Assembly: GCF_900199725.1 (NCBI RefSeq)
Contig: NZ_LT904904.1
Coordinates: 153,298 to 217,297, forward strand
Direction of reading: 5' to 3'
DNA: 64,000 bases
DNA from: Cytobacillus massiliigabonensis
GTDB lineage: Bacteria; Bacillota; Bacilli; Bacillales; Cytobacillaceae
Shown here: positions 17,014 to 25,271 of the stretch, piece by piece
How positions within the stretch are numbered: position 1 is the stretch's first letter
Layout of the letters: each line of letters begins with the position of its first letter
Translations under genes and position numbers: made by a program
Notes under the pieces: model-generated
Databases searched by the model: none
What the model was told of the DNA's origin: nothing
The model's input: only the letters and a program-made list of their open reading frames with translations

Positions 17014-17036
17014 GTTTTAAATACCTTTGCCTGGCT

Positions 17037-17052
17037 TGTTCCACGTGGAACA
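17037..17052. other. parS-like ParB (Spo0J) binding site
   Basis: TGTTCCACGTGGAACA is a perfect 16-bp palindrome, extended to 18 bp (17036-17053). The Bacillus parS consensus is TGTTNCACGTGAAACA, so this site differs at one position of one half. It lies in the short gap after the kinase gene. parS sites cluster around the replication origin, so this one hints at an origin-proximal position. Confidence 0.7.
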
Positions 17053-17108
17053 AATAGGATGATAAGAAAAATTGAAGACTACCAAATGGATGGTTTAATT
17101 GATCATCG

Positions 17109-17140
17109 AAAAGGACCTAATTTATAAATTAGGTCCTTTT
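17109..17140. terminator. Perfect 32-bp palindromic bidirectional terminator
   Basis: AAAAGGACCTAATTTA is followed directly by its reverse complement, giving 16-bp arms with A and T runs at both ends. It overlaps the last codons of the minus-strand lysoplasmalogenase gene, so it serves both convergent genes. Confidence 0.85.
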
Positions 17141-17766
17141 TGAAATGATTTAATACTATGAGCGATAAAGAACTGGGCTGTGTAGTAGGTGATCATGATT
17201 AGGACAGATGCGTAAGAGATGTCAAATACAAACCGATTCCAAGCTAATATGGAATCGGAAATAACGAATAAGATGCTTCCTGTAATTGTCCATTTATTGC
17301 CGGTCATAATGGCAGACCAGGCCATTGTAGAAATGATAATTGTATATAAACAAACTGGAATGATTAAAGCATTATTTCCCTTTTCAATAAGAGATTCGGT
17401 AAGAAGATGCCCAATAAAAATGGCGTAGAAACTGATTGGAATAATTGATAAAACACGTATAAGGGAAAAACGCCATTCTTTAAAAAATCCAATGATATAA
17501 AAAATATGGCCTATTAAAAAGGCTGCAAGTCCGATCAAAAACCAATGAAGTAAACCATCACCAAACATACAAAATATTAATCCTACCAAAATAATCGAAC
17601 TGGTGAAAGAATGCCTTCCACGAATTTGAATATATGCATAAGCAATGATTAACCACATCGGAATTAACTTGAATGGAAGATTAAAAAGAAGAGGTGCATC
17701 AGGAATGATAAAAATATATAATGCACTCGTGATTAAGATGAATAATGGCAAAGACAATCTTTTCAA
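17122..17766 (-). CDS. YhhN-family membrane protein (lysoplasmalogenase-like)
   Basis: A 214-residue integral membrane protein with about eight helices, of the YhhN/TMEM86 family; mammalian members hydrolyse lysoplasmalogen. Conserved family positions are visible: LIFCMFGDGLLHWF, LIGHIFYIIGFF, and SILFVISDSILAWNRF, which contribute the acidic and aromatic active-site residues. It is read from the minus strand and ends inside the shared terminator at 17109-17140. The physiological substrate in a Bacillus, which normally lacks plasmalogens, is not known; the call is at family level. Confidence 0.82.
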   Translation of the reverse strand: MKRLSLPLFILITSALYIFIIPDAPLLFNLPFKLIPMWLIIAYAYIQIRGRHSFTSSIILVGLIFCMFGDGLLHWFLIGLAAFLIGHIFYIIGFFKEWRFSLIRVLSIIPISFYAIFIGHLLTESLIEKGNNALIIPVCLYTIIISTMAWSAIMTGNKWTITGSILFVISDSILAWNRFVFDISYASVLIMITYYTAQFFIAHSIKSFQKGPNL

Positions 17767-17943
17767 TTTGTCACACCTTTCTATAAGCTAATTTTTATTA
17801 ATATAGAATATTCTCTATTTAATGCCAGACTCCTTTAGATATCCTTGGAATTCATATCATTTGTTTTAGAAAGCTCGGAGTTCCTCATAATAATATATGT
17901 AGATGAAAAGGGCATACTAAAGCCTTTACAGAGAAAATAAATC

Positions 17944-17999
17944 TTGTTTTTTTAATTGAAGATGATTATAGTGAAATAGCAATGACAACTGTCAAGACA
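17944..17999 (+). promoter_or_regulatory. niaP promoter with candidate NiaR operator
   Basis: TTGTTT (17944-17949) and TATAGT (17967-17972) are spaced 17 bp. Just downstream of the predicted start lie two overlapping inverted repeats, TGACA-AC-TGTCA (17983-17994) and TGTC-AA-GACA (17990-17999). In B. subtilis the homologous gene is repressed by the nicotinate-responsive NiaR, so these repeats are a reasonable operator candidate. Confidence 0.45.
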
Positions 18000-18014
18000 C
18001 TGGAGGTAAACATT

Positions 18015-19220
18015 GTGGCAGAAAATAAAATTTCACAGCGAAAGCTTCTTGGCATCGCAGGACTCGGCTGGATGTTTGATGCGCTGGATGTAGGGATGCT
18101 TTCGTTTATTATTGCAGCACTTAAAACAGATTGGGGTTTGACCCCTGAACAGATGGGGTGGATAGGAAGTGTAAACTCAATTGGGATGGCTGTTGGCGCA
18201 CTTCTTTTTGGTCTATGGGCAGATAAGATTGGCAGGAAGAATATATTTATTATCACCTTGCTATTATTTTCGCTTGGGAGCGGGCTTTCCGCATTGACAA
18301 CTACCCTTTTTGCCTTTCTCGTTCTGCGTTTTTTTGTTGGCATGGGGCTCGGTGGAGAATTACCTGTCGCTTCAACTCTTGTTTCAGAAAGTGTATCTGC
18401 AAAAGAGCGTGGGCGTGTAGTTGTTTTACTTGAAAGCTTTTGGGCATTTGGCTGGCTCATTGCAGCACTTATTTCATATTTTGTTATTCCGTCATTTGGA
18501 TGGAAGGTTGCTTTAATTCTTAGCGCTATACCTGCTTTTTATGCGATTTATTTAAGGCTGAATCTTCCTGATTCTCCGGCATTTTCACCAAAGAAAGCGG
18601 AGAAACGGTCCATTGCTCAAAATGTCCGGGAAGTTTGGTCGAAGAAATATGCACGTTCCACATTTGTCCTTTGGATTGTTTGGTTCACAGTTGTTTTCTC
18701 ATATTATGGGATGTTTCTTTGGCTGCCAAGTGTGATGGTAATGAAAGGATTTAGTATGATTCAAAGTTTTGAATATGTTTTGATCATGACTCTCGCTCAG
18801 CTGCCAGGCTATTTTTCAGCTGCATGGCTCATTGAACGAATGGGGAGAAAGTTTGTGCTTGTCACTTATTTGCTAGGGACGGCGGGTTCTGCCCTAGTTT
18901 TCGGTCAGGCAGAAACAACTGCAGTTCTCATTGTGTCAGGTATCTTTTTATCATTCTTCAACCTCGGTGCATGGGGAGCTTTATACGCATATACGCCTGA
19001 ACAATATCCGGCTGTCATTCGTGGGACAGGCGCTGGTATGGCTGCATCGATTGGACGAGTAGGCGGGATTCTTGGACCGCTCCTTGTTGGCTCACTTGTT
19101 GCTGCAGGTAATTCTATTGGTTTCATTTTTGCCTTGTTTTGCGCAAGTATCGTCGTCGGTGTAATTGTACTTGCGTTTTTAGGAAAAGAAACACGGCAGA
19201 TTGAATTAACATACGAATAG
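18015..19220 (+). CDS. niaP: Niacin (nicotinate) transporter NiaP
   Basis: A 401-residue, 12-helix MFS symporter closely matching B. subtilis YceI/NiaP along its whole length: ISQRKLLGIAGLGWMFDALDVG at the N-terminus, SVNSIGMAVGALLFG, RFFVGMGLGGELPVASTLVSE, and FSYYGMFLWLPSVM. It imports nicotinic acid for NAD synthesis by the salvage route. GTG 18015 with CTGGAGG at 18000-18006 gives the same length as YceI (about 400); an in-frame ATG at 17982 lies inside the putative operator and is less likely. The gene is monocistronic. Confidence 0.9.
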   Translation: MAENKISQRKLLGIAGLGWMFDALDVGMLSFIIAALKTDWGLTPEQMGWIGSVNSIGMAVGALLFGLWADKIGRKNIFIITLLLFSLGSGLSALTTTLFAFLVLRFFVGMGLGGELPVASTLVSESVSAKERGRVVVLLESFWAFGWLIAALISYFVIPSFGWKVALILSAIPAFYAIYLRLNLPDSPAFSPKKAEKRSIAQNVREVWSKKYARSTFVLWIVWFTVVFSYYGMFLWLPSVMVMKGFSMIQSFEYVLIMTLAQLPGYFSAAWLIERMGRKFVLVTYLLGTAGSALVFGQAETTAVLIVSGIFLSFFNLGAWGALYAYTPEQYPAVIRGTGAGMAASIGRVGGILGPLLVGSLVAAGNSIGFIFALFCASIVVGVIVLAFLGKETRQIELTYE

Positions 19221-19282
19221 ATTGGTAAATAATAACCATCCCTTGAATACTGGGTTTTGAAATAGGAGAAAACAACGAGATA

Positions 19283-19601
19283 TTGACTATTCTAAAATAG
19301 TATTATAAAGTAAGGAACGTAATAATTTTATATAATAAATCCTCATCCAAACCGATGAGGTAGAGGTTGCAGTTTTTATCAGTAAGGCGGACGAGATGCA
19401 GAGACATCACTTGACTCCGTTTGAAAGGAAAAGCTGCCGAAGTGTGCTTGTCTCTCTGGTTAAGTATGCTGGGGCTGTCTCCGAATAGGAACAGAACTGT
19501 CACGATTGGCTTTACCAGCCATTCGTGTTGGGCTATCTTTCGGAAGGTATGATGCGGGCTATTTATCATGTCACCTGAATCTACTTCGGTGGCATTTTTT
19601 G
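19283..19601 (+). promoter_or_regulatory. Lysine riboswitch (L-box) with promoter and terminator
   Basis: The leader of the lysine permease holds the L-box core in order: GATGAGGTAGAGGTTGCAG (from 19353), AGTAAGGCGGACGAGATGC, AAGCTGCCGAAGTG, TGGTTAAGTATGCTGGGGC, and GCCATTCGTGTTGGGCTATC. The aptamer spans about 19336-19560. A terminator follows: ATGTCACC (19568-19575) pairs with GGTGGCAT (19588-19595) before six T residues. TTGACT at 19283 with a TATAAA/TAAAGT -10 near 19304-19311 is the likely promoter. High lysine should cause premature termination. Apart from this, 19221-19282 holds nothing I recognise. Confidence 0.9.
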
Positions 19602-19688
19602 TTCCAAACTCCTTCCAGATTAGAAAAGCTGATGGGTCTTTTAGTTATGGCTCTGGGCTAGAAAAATTGAAGAAAAGGAGTTACATCG

Positions 19689-21155
19689 ATGAAAACAGCA
19701 GAAGTAAGAAAAGATAAATTCAATACTGATACTGAAACAACCGGATTAAAACGCAGTTTAAAGTCACGTCACTTGGCAATGATTTCTCTGGGCGGAACTA
19801 TTGGGACAGGCCTTTTTCTCGCAAGTGGCGGCGCAATCCACTCCGCTGGTCCCGGAGGAGCAATTCTATCCTATCTTGTGATTGGGATTATGGTCTATTT
19901 CTTAATGACAAGTCTTGCGGAAATGGGTGCCTATATGCCTGTTGCAGGAAGCTTTAGCACATACGCCACCAAATTTGTCGACCCATCACTTGGATTTGCT
20001 CTTGGCTGGAACTATTGGTATAACTGGGCGATAACCATTGCAGCAGAATTATCAGCTGTCACGATGATTATGAAGTTTTGGTTCCCTCATACACCTTCTA
20101 TTATTTGGAGTGCCATTTTCTTAGTAATCATGTTTTTATTAAACTATTTATCAGTAAAAGGCTTTGGTGAAACGGAATATTGGTTCGCTTTAATTAAAGT
20201 GGTTACTGTAATCATCTTTATTATTACTGGTATATTAATGATCTTCGGAATCTTGGGTGGCCAGGTAATTGGTTTTAAGAATTTTACAGTAGGAGATGCC
20301 CCGTTTCATGGCGGCTTTATGACAATGCTTGGAATCTTTATGGCCGCTGGTTTCTCCTTCCAAGGCACAGAATTGCTTGGAGTCGCTGCGGGTGAAACCG
20401 ATGATCCAGGTAAAGCAATTCCAAGAGCTGTAAAATCAGTGTTTTGGCGCATCCTTTTATTCTATATCCTGGCGATTTTTGTAATTGGTTTAATCATTCC
20501 TTATACAAATGAAAATCTTGCAAGCAGTGATGTAACGGTTAGCCCATTCACGATTGTTTTCCAAAAAGCAGGAATTGCCTTTGCTGCTTCCGTAATGAAT
20601 GCAGTAATTTTAACAGCCGTGCTGTCTGCCGGAAACTCAGGCATGTACGCTTCCACACGTATGCTTTGGAATTTAGCCCGTGAAGGGAAAGCACCTAAGT
20701 TTCTTGGGAAACTAAATAAAAGAGGGGTTCCTGTAAATGCTTTGATTATCACATCATTAGTCGGAACACTTGCTTTCTTGGCTTCATTATTTGGTGATGG
20801 TACTGTTTATGTTTGGCTGCTAAATGCTTCAGGGATGTCAGGCTTTATCGCATGGCTCGGAATTGCTATTTGCCACTATCGATTCCGCCGGGCATTTGTT
20901 GCTCAAGGAAAAGACTTAAACCTCTTGCCATACAAAGCGAAATTATTCCCATTTGGTCCTATTTTTGCCTTCGCAGTTTGTGGCTTTGTTGTATTAGGAC
21001 AAAACTATTCAGCGTTTTTAGGGGATCATATTGATTGGAACGGTATATTGGTTTCTTATATAGGATTGCCTTTATTCCTTATTTTATGGCTTGGATACAA
21101 ATTTACGAAAAAAACAAAATTGATCCCGTTAAAGGATTGTGATTTATCAAATTGA
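19689..21155 (+). CDS. lysP: Lysine-specific amino acid permease LysP
   Basis: A 488-residue, 12-helix permease of the amino acid-polyamine-organocation superfamily. The N-terminal LKRSLKSRHLAMISLGGTIGTGLFLASGGAIHSAGPGGA and the consensus GFSFQGTELLGVAAGETDDPGKAIPRA are characteristic of LysP and related basic amino acid transporters. It would import L-lysine across the plasma membrane with protons. The L-box in its leader independently supports lysine as substrate. AAAAGGAG precedes ATG 19689. A strong terminator follows immediately after the stop. Confidence 0.93.
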   Translation: MKTAEVRKDKFNTDTETTGLKRSLKSRHLAMISLGGTIGTGLFLASGGAIHSAGPGGAILSYLVIGIMVYFLMTSLAEMGAYMPVAGSFSTYATKFVDPSLGFALGWNYWYNWAITIAAELSAVTMIMKFWFPHTPSIIWSAIFLVIMFLLNYLSVKGFGETEYWFALIKVVTVIIFIITGILMIFGILGGQVIGFKNFTVGDAPFHGGFMTMLGIFMAAGFSFQGTELLGVAAGETDDPGKAIPRAVKSVFWRILLFYILAIFVIGLIIPYTNENLASSDVTVSPFTIVFQKAGIAFAASVMNAVILTAVLSAGNSGMYASTRMLWNLAREGKAPKFLGKLNKRGVPVNALIITSLVGTLAFLASLFGDGTVYVWLLNASGMSGFIAWLGIAICHYRFRRAFVAQGKDLNLLPYKAKLFPFGPIFAFAVCGFVVLGQNYSAFLGDHIDWNGILVSYIGLPLFLILWLGYKFTKKTKLIPLKDCDLSN

Positions 21156-21159
21156 CTTT

Positions 21160-21187
21160 AAAGCACGCAGCCAGCGTGCTTTTTTTG
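21160..21187 (+). terminator. Terminator of lysP
   Basis: AAAGCACGC (21160-21168) pairs with GCGTGCTTT (21174-21182) around a five-base loop, then T residues continue to 21186. Confidence 0.9.
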
Positions 21188-21340
21188 ATTATGCCAGCAT
21201 GACTTAAAACTAAAAAGTATATATAATAGGTTTCAACCTTTTATACTTTCTACAATATCTCATAGCAAAATAGTTAAAAGTGGTGCGATGATTGTGTGGA
21301 CGCGTCATGGTGCAATCATGATAATGAGGGTTATGAATGG

Positions 21341-21370
21341 ATATATAGAAGCATGTAAGCTTCTATATAT
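21341..21370. terminator. Hairpin just after the DUF421 gene
   Basis: ATATATAGAAGC (21341-21352) and GCTTCTATATAT (21359-21370) are perfect 12-bp arms with a six-base loop, lying directly after the stop codon of the minus-strand gene. No clear T-run follows on the minus strand, so it may protect the 3' end rather than terminate. Confidence 0.5.
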
Positions 21371-21371
21371 A

Positions 21372-22085
21372 TTATTTGTATAGAAAAACTTTTAGATTAT
21401 TTTGACTATCCAGTGTGGCAAACAGAACATTTTTCACTTCAGTCTGATATAGACTTTTTAAATTTGAAATAATCCATTCTTCGCTCTTTTGAATTCGTTT
21501 TAATTCCTCGGAATTAATCTTCCCTTCTTTAATAATGGTCTTGGGAAAATCGAATGGCTGTACTTCCATCTGCATCGACGAAGGGGTTAAAGGTTCGTAT
21601 TTCGGATCCAAAAAAACAGAAAACTTCCCATCAGCTTCCCAAATAGCTAGAGCTACTTTTTTTACATCTTCTATTTTTTCTTCCCGTAATTCTTCTAATA
21701 ACACATCTATAGATATTCTTGCCTTTTTTAATCCTTTATAGATGATTTCTCCATTCTTAACGATAGTAATTGGGTCAGGGGTAATCAGCCTTCTAAACCA
21801 TGGCCATCTGAGAATCGTAAAAATGCCTCCAAGATACAACACTACCAATACAAGGGTTGTAATGATAGATCCTTTTAACCCCAGATTTTCATCTGAAAGA
21901 GGATGAGCAATAATGTTTCCGATGACTAATGCAATTGCAAAATCGAGAGGTCTTAACTGGGAGATGGCACGCTGACCCAATACTCTCGTTACCATTAATA
22001 AAAAGAAAAAAGCCACAACCGCTCGAAGTATCCACTCAAAGCTGGTAAGTGTTTCTTGGCCTTGGAAAAAGTCCATATAAGACAC
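21372..22085 (-). CDS. DUF421 (YetF-like) membrane protein
   Basis: A 237-residue protein with three N-terminal membrane helices (about 20-105) and a cytoplasmic C-terminal region. The order VVAFFFLLMVTRVLGQRAISQLRPLDFAIALVIGNIIAHPLSD and then WFRRLITPDPITIVKNGEIIYKGLKKARISIDVLLEELRE is the DUF421 signature seen in YetF, YrbG and YdfR of Bacillus. One YetF-type protein occurs among spore germination or stress-induced genes, but the molecular role is unknown. It is monocistronic on the minus strand. Confidence 0.85.
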   Translation of the reverse strand: MSYMDFFQGQETLTSFEWILRAVVAFFFLLMVTRVLGQRAISQLRPLDFAIALVIGNIIAHPLSDENLGLKGSIITTLVLVVLYLGGIFTILRWPWFRRLITPDPITIVKNGEIIYKGLKKARISIDVLLEELREEKIEDVKKVALAIWEADGKFSVFLDPKYEPLTPSSMQMEVQPFDFPKTIIKEGKINSEELKRIQKSEEWIISNLKSLYQTEVKNVLFATLDSQNNLKVFLYK

Positions 22086-22252
22086 ATCCCTTACAAAAAT
22101 ACTATTACATAGTTTAACACTGATGTTATTTTAATAAACTGCAATTAATTTAAAGTAAAATGCAAAAAGGAATAACGAAGTGTCTACTATATTTTTGGGA
22201 GTGGTTCAGATAGGATATATCACCAAGTTAATAAACGAAGATGATTTCTCTT

Positions 22253-22287
22253 CCCCTTATCTATTTATAATTAATATAGACAAGGGG
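22253..22287. terminator. Hairpin downstream of the phosphodiesterase gene
   Basis: CCCCTTATCTAT (22253-22264) pairs with ATAGACAAGGGG (22276-22287) with one G-U pair. Neither side has a strong T-run, so the terminator call is tentative. Confidence 0.45.
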
Positions 22288-22324
22288 ATGTTTCATTAAA
22301 GTATGATAGTTAAAGGAAATTAGA

Positions 22325-24316
22325 TTATTGGGGAATTTTATCGTCCGTTCTATCCCTATAGATACCTTTAATCTTTTTGCCTTCTACAAATGAAGGGATA
22401 TCTAACTCTAGTAAATCGTAAATCGTAGGAGCTATGTCTAAATTAGACATGGAGCTAATCTGTTTCCCTTTGTAAAAGTCTGCTCCCGTAGCCATAAAAA
22501 CAGGTCTAAGCATGCTTCTGTCTGCATCTCCCCCATGTGTTCCTAATTCAATTGGCGGAGAGACATTTTTTGCAATACCGCTGCCCATCACATAGCCTGG
22601 AGCACCAATTAACACAACATCCCCTGAATTTTGATGGTCCAAAAGTGTTTTATTTTTATTTGTATTTTTCATTACTTTTTCATAAGGATGGATTTTTTGT
22701 CTGAAAAGGTGTTTCCAAAAATCTTTAACATGTTCTTGAAGCTTACGGAATGAGAAGCTGTCCGTATGAATGGCTGACATAATTGCTTTCATATCATATT
22801 CAATATCTTCTCCTCTTTTATATTTAATTTCTGCTTCTTTAAAAGCTTGAATAATCTGACCCTGGACACTTTCATATTCTCCTATAGGCACGATTCCATC
22901 TTTTTCACGGTTCTGTAAGTTAATGTATACATGTGCGGCTGATCCGCTTGGAATGGCATACGCTTTTGATTCCGTAAAGTTAATCTTATTTTTTTGATCT
23001 ACAGTTAATAACCCGGCATCTTTTAATACTTTGTTCGGTGATAGAGTGGAATGAGCAGGTTCCATCCCATGATCGGAGACTATAAACAAATAGTCATTCT
23101 CGTTTAGGGAATTCATTGTTTCACCGACCACCTTGTCTGCTAGCTGGTAGGACCATTCGATATAACTCATATATTCTTTTGACTTTTCAGGTGAGTATCC
23201 TGGCTGCCTGGGATCTATTAATAAATATTTATGCTGCTCATGATCAATCTGGGGGGTATAGAACATCAGTAAATCAGGATTGTATTTTTGTTTTATATAG
23301 AGAGAAACCTTTGTGATCCACATGACAAATCTTGTGCTTATCTCCTTATATTCTTTTCTCGTAATCCATCCTTTTTTAAGTGCAGTATCATCATCTTGAG
23401 CCGGATAAAACCCAAACTCTTCCTGTATCTCATCAGCAAATCCTTTAGGACCATTAAACTGGCCGGAAGTGACTGCTGTCCGATACAACTGTGCAGGAAG
23501 GGGAAGATCTTTATTATTTGCTTTCATTTTGAACCAAAAACCTGCAGTTTTCTGATCGTTTATCTGTAATGAAAGAGAGCCCCATTGTTTTCCTTTTACA
23601 ATCGAGTCAGCAGGATCTACTTTTTTATCCTGAGATAGTATAAAAGTGTCATAGTTTTGCTGCTGATCATCCGTTGAGTCAATCGCTAAAATGTGGATGA
23701 GCTGATCCCTTTCATTTTTTATGTTGAGTGTGAGTTTTGCTTCTTGTAAAGGAGTGAAGCTTTTGGGAGAATGAACCCATTCGGCAGCTTTTGTAAAGGT
23801 TAGTGGCTCTAAATTGCTTGGAGACCATGTTTTTTCAAAGTAAATAGAATAATTCCCCTGTTTATCCTCTTTAGGATTAGCACCTGGAAAAGCAATAGTG
23901 GCGGTTATTTTCCCTTGTTTTCTAGCCTCGATCCACAATGGAGGGACCTGGCTTTTCTCTTGGAAACCGCTATCATCATTGTCTAAAGTTTTATTAGGTT
24001 CGTGCCAATGATTGCTTACAATTCCAGTCTGATCAGGTGCAGCTCCAGTGGCAATTGCTGCGTGTGAAGGCGCTGTAAGAGAAGGAGTAATAGTAGAGGG
24101 CTTTTTTGCTGAAACCCCGTTGTCTCGCAGCTGTTTGATATGAGGCAATTTATTTTCCTTCACATATTTATTTGTGAAGTCATTTTTCATTCCGTCAAAA
24201 GAGACAAGTATAACCTTTCTATCAGTTTCTTGATGTTCCGCAGCTTCAGCTCCATTAATTATGCCGAAAAGAAATAAATGAAGAATGATTATGATAGCAA
24301 ATATAGGTTTTCTCAT
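22325..24316 (-). CDS. Secreted alkaline-phosphatase-superfamily nucleotide pyrophosphatase/phosphodiesterase
   Basis: A 663-residue exported enzyme with a signal peptide (MRKPIFAIIIILHLFLFGIINGAEAAEH, cleavage likely after AEA). The metal-binding pattern of the type I phosphodiesterase/nucleotide pyrophosphatase family is visible: ILVSFDGMKND, STITPSLTAPSHAAIATGAAPDQTGIVSNHWH with the catalytic Ser/Thr, YTPQIDHEQHKY, IVSDHGMEP, and GTHGGDADRSMLRPVF. It probably hydrolyses phosphodiester or nucleotide substrates outside the cell using two zinc ions. It is a single gene on the minus strand with a 240-base gap to DUF421. Confidence 0.85.
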   Translation of the reverse strand: MRKPIFAIIIILHLFLFGIINGAEAAEHQETDRKVILVSFDGMKNDFTNKYVKENKLPHIKQLRDNGVSAKKPSTITPSLTAPSHAAIATGAAPDQTGIVSNHWHEPNKTLDNDDSGFQEKSQVPPLWIEARKQGKITATIAFPGANPKEDKQGNYSIYFEKTWSPSNLEPLTFTKAAEWVHSPKSFTPLQEAKLTLNIKNERDQLIHILAIDSTDDQQQNYDTFILSQDKKVDPADSIVKGKQWGSLSLQINDQKTAGFWFKMKANNKDLPLPAQLYRTAVTSGQFNGPKGFADEIQEEFGFYPAQDDDTALKKGWITRKEYKEISTRFVMWITKVSLYIKQKYNPDLLMFYTPQIDHEQHKYLLIDPRQPGYSPEKSKEYMSYIEWSYQLADKVVGETMNSLNENDYLFIVSDHGMEPAHSTLSPNKVLKDAGLLTVDQKNKINFTESKAYAIPSGSAAHVYINLQNREKDGIVPIGEYESVQGQIIQAFKEAEIKYKRGEDIEYDMKAIMSAIHTDSFSFRKLQEHVKDFWKHLFRQKIHPYEKVMKNTNKNKTLLDHQNSGDVVLIGAPGYVMGSGIAKNVSPPIELGTHGGDADRSMLRPVFMATGADFYKGKQISSMSNLDIAPTIYDLLELDIPSFVEGKKIKGIYRDRTDDKIPQ

Positions 24317-24405
24317 TTTCTAATCCTCTCTGCATGGCTATTTTCTTTTTAGAATTAGCTCTGTTATTATTCATTGTTGATTTTCGTGTTTGTATGAGAA
24401 TTCAT

Positions 24406-24593
24406 AAGCGGAGAATTTCCGGCTATTTATAGAGATGAAGCTTAAGAAGCAAATATAAGCGGAAATATTCCGATTAATAGCTCCATTTAAGGCAAAATCC
24501 AAAGATTTGGATACGGTAACCGGAAAAACTCCCTTTATTTTTAAGGAAATATAGGTATTTCCTAATTTAGCCGGAATTTTTCCGTTTATTTCT
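24406..24593. repeat. Cluster of four GGAA-TTCC palindromic repeat units
   Basis: Four related imperfect palindromes recur at about 50-60 bp: GCGGAGAATTTCCGGCTATTT (24408), GCGGAAATATTCCGATTAAT (24459), CCGGAAAAACTCCCTTTATT (24520), and GCCGGAATTTTTCCGTTTAT (24570). Each has a GGAA/TTCC core followed by a TTAT-rich tail. Between the third and fourth there is a further inverted repeat around GGAAATA...TATTTCC. They fill the 358-bp gap 24317-24674 and look like interspersed extragenic repeats. Confidence 0.55.
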
Positions 24594-24631
24594 CAAACAC
24601 CGCAAAATCAACATTCAGTTATTACAGAGCC

Positions 24632-24672
24632 TAAAAAATAAAATAGGCGGAAGGAAGCTCCTTCTGCCTATT
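24632..24672 (-). terminator. Terminator of the DJ-1 gene
   Basis: AATAGGC-GGAAGGA and its partner TCCTTC-GCCTATT-like arm (24642-24672) form a stem of about 14 bp. On the minus strand it is followed by TTTTATTTTTT (plus 24632-24643), a good intrinsic terminator. Confidence 0.85.
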
Positions 24673-24674
24673 AG

Positions 24675-25196
24675 CTATCCTAATATTCGCAGCGATTCTT
24701 GAATAAATGCTGGGATGTCATCCGGCTGTCTGCTGGTAACTAGCTGATTCTGACATACGACGACTTCTTTGTCATGGAAATTTCCGCCGGCATTCTTTAA
24801 ATCAACTTGTATCGATTTATAACCGGTCACATCTCGTCCTTCGAGTGTTTCTGCGGTAATCAGCAGCTGAGGACCGTGGCAAATAGCTAAAACAGGTTTT
24901 TTAGCATCCATAAATGCTTTGCTGAAATGAACAAAACGCTCGTCTGCACGAAGAATATCTGGAGAAAATCCGCCTGGGATGAATAAGGCATCAAAATTCT
25001 CGGGGGAAACATCACTAATACTTTTATCAATGATGATTTCACTATGTCCTTGTTTACCCTTTACTTTTTTTCCTTTTTCCATTTCAATAGTTGTTACTTC
25101 ATATCCTTTTTCCTTAAACACTTTTACTGGTTCGGTGTATTCCGAGTCCTCAAAATGGTCTGTTACTAAAACAGCAATTTTTTTAATCAATTCCAC
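24675..25196 (-). CDS. DJ-1/PfpI-family stress protein (YfkM-like)
   Basis: A 173-residue single-domain DJ-1/PfpI protein. The nucleophile elbow AICHGPQ places the reactive cysteine at residue 106, with the supporting glutamate near residue 17 (DHFEDSEY). FIPGGFSPDILR and SRQPDDIPAFIQE are family hallmarks. Members act as deglycases, chaperones or proteases against carbonyl stress; B. subtilis YfkM is a general stress protein. The start is GTG 25196 with AAGGAGCTGA ahead. A sigma-B-like promoter lies at 25217-25241, consistent with general stress control shared with the catalase next door. Confidence 0.88.
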   Translation of the reverse strand: MELIKKIAVLVTDHFEDSEYTEPVKVFKEKGYEVTTIEMEKGKKVKGKQGHSEIIIDKSISDVSPENFDALFIPGGFSPDILRADERFVHFSKAFMDAKKPVLAICHGPQLLITAETLEGRDVTGYKSIQVDLKNAGGNFHDKEVVVCQNQLVTSRQPDDIPAFIQESLRILG

Positions 25197-25216
25197 TCAG
25201 CTCCTTCATTTATAAA

Positions 25217-25241
25217 CTACCCTTTTTTCCATGGATAAAAC
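25217..25241 (-). promoter_or_regulatory. Sigma-B-type promoter of the DJ-1 gene
   Basis: On the minus strand GTTTTA (25241-25236) and GGGTAG (25222-25217) are separated by 13 bases, close to the sigma-B consensus GTTTAA-N12-14-GGGTAT. It lies about 20 bases before the GTG start. Confidence 0.7.
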
Positions 25242-25271
25242 TTGTTTAGTAGCTTTGAGCCGTCTCTTATC

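Noticed and set aside
22086-22160. Sigma-B promoter before the DUF421 gene (GTTAAA ... GGGATG)
   Set aside because: The spacer is about 22 bases, far too long for sigma-B.
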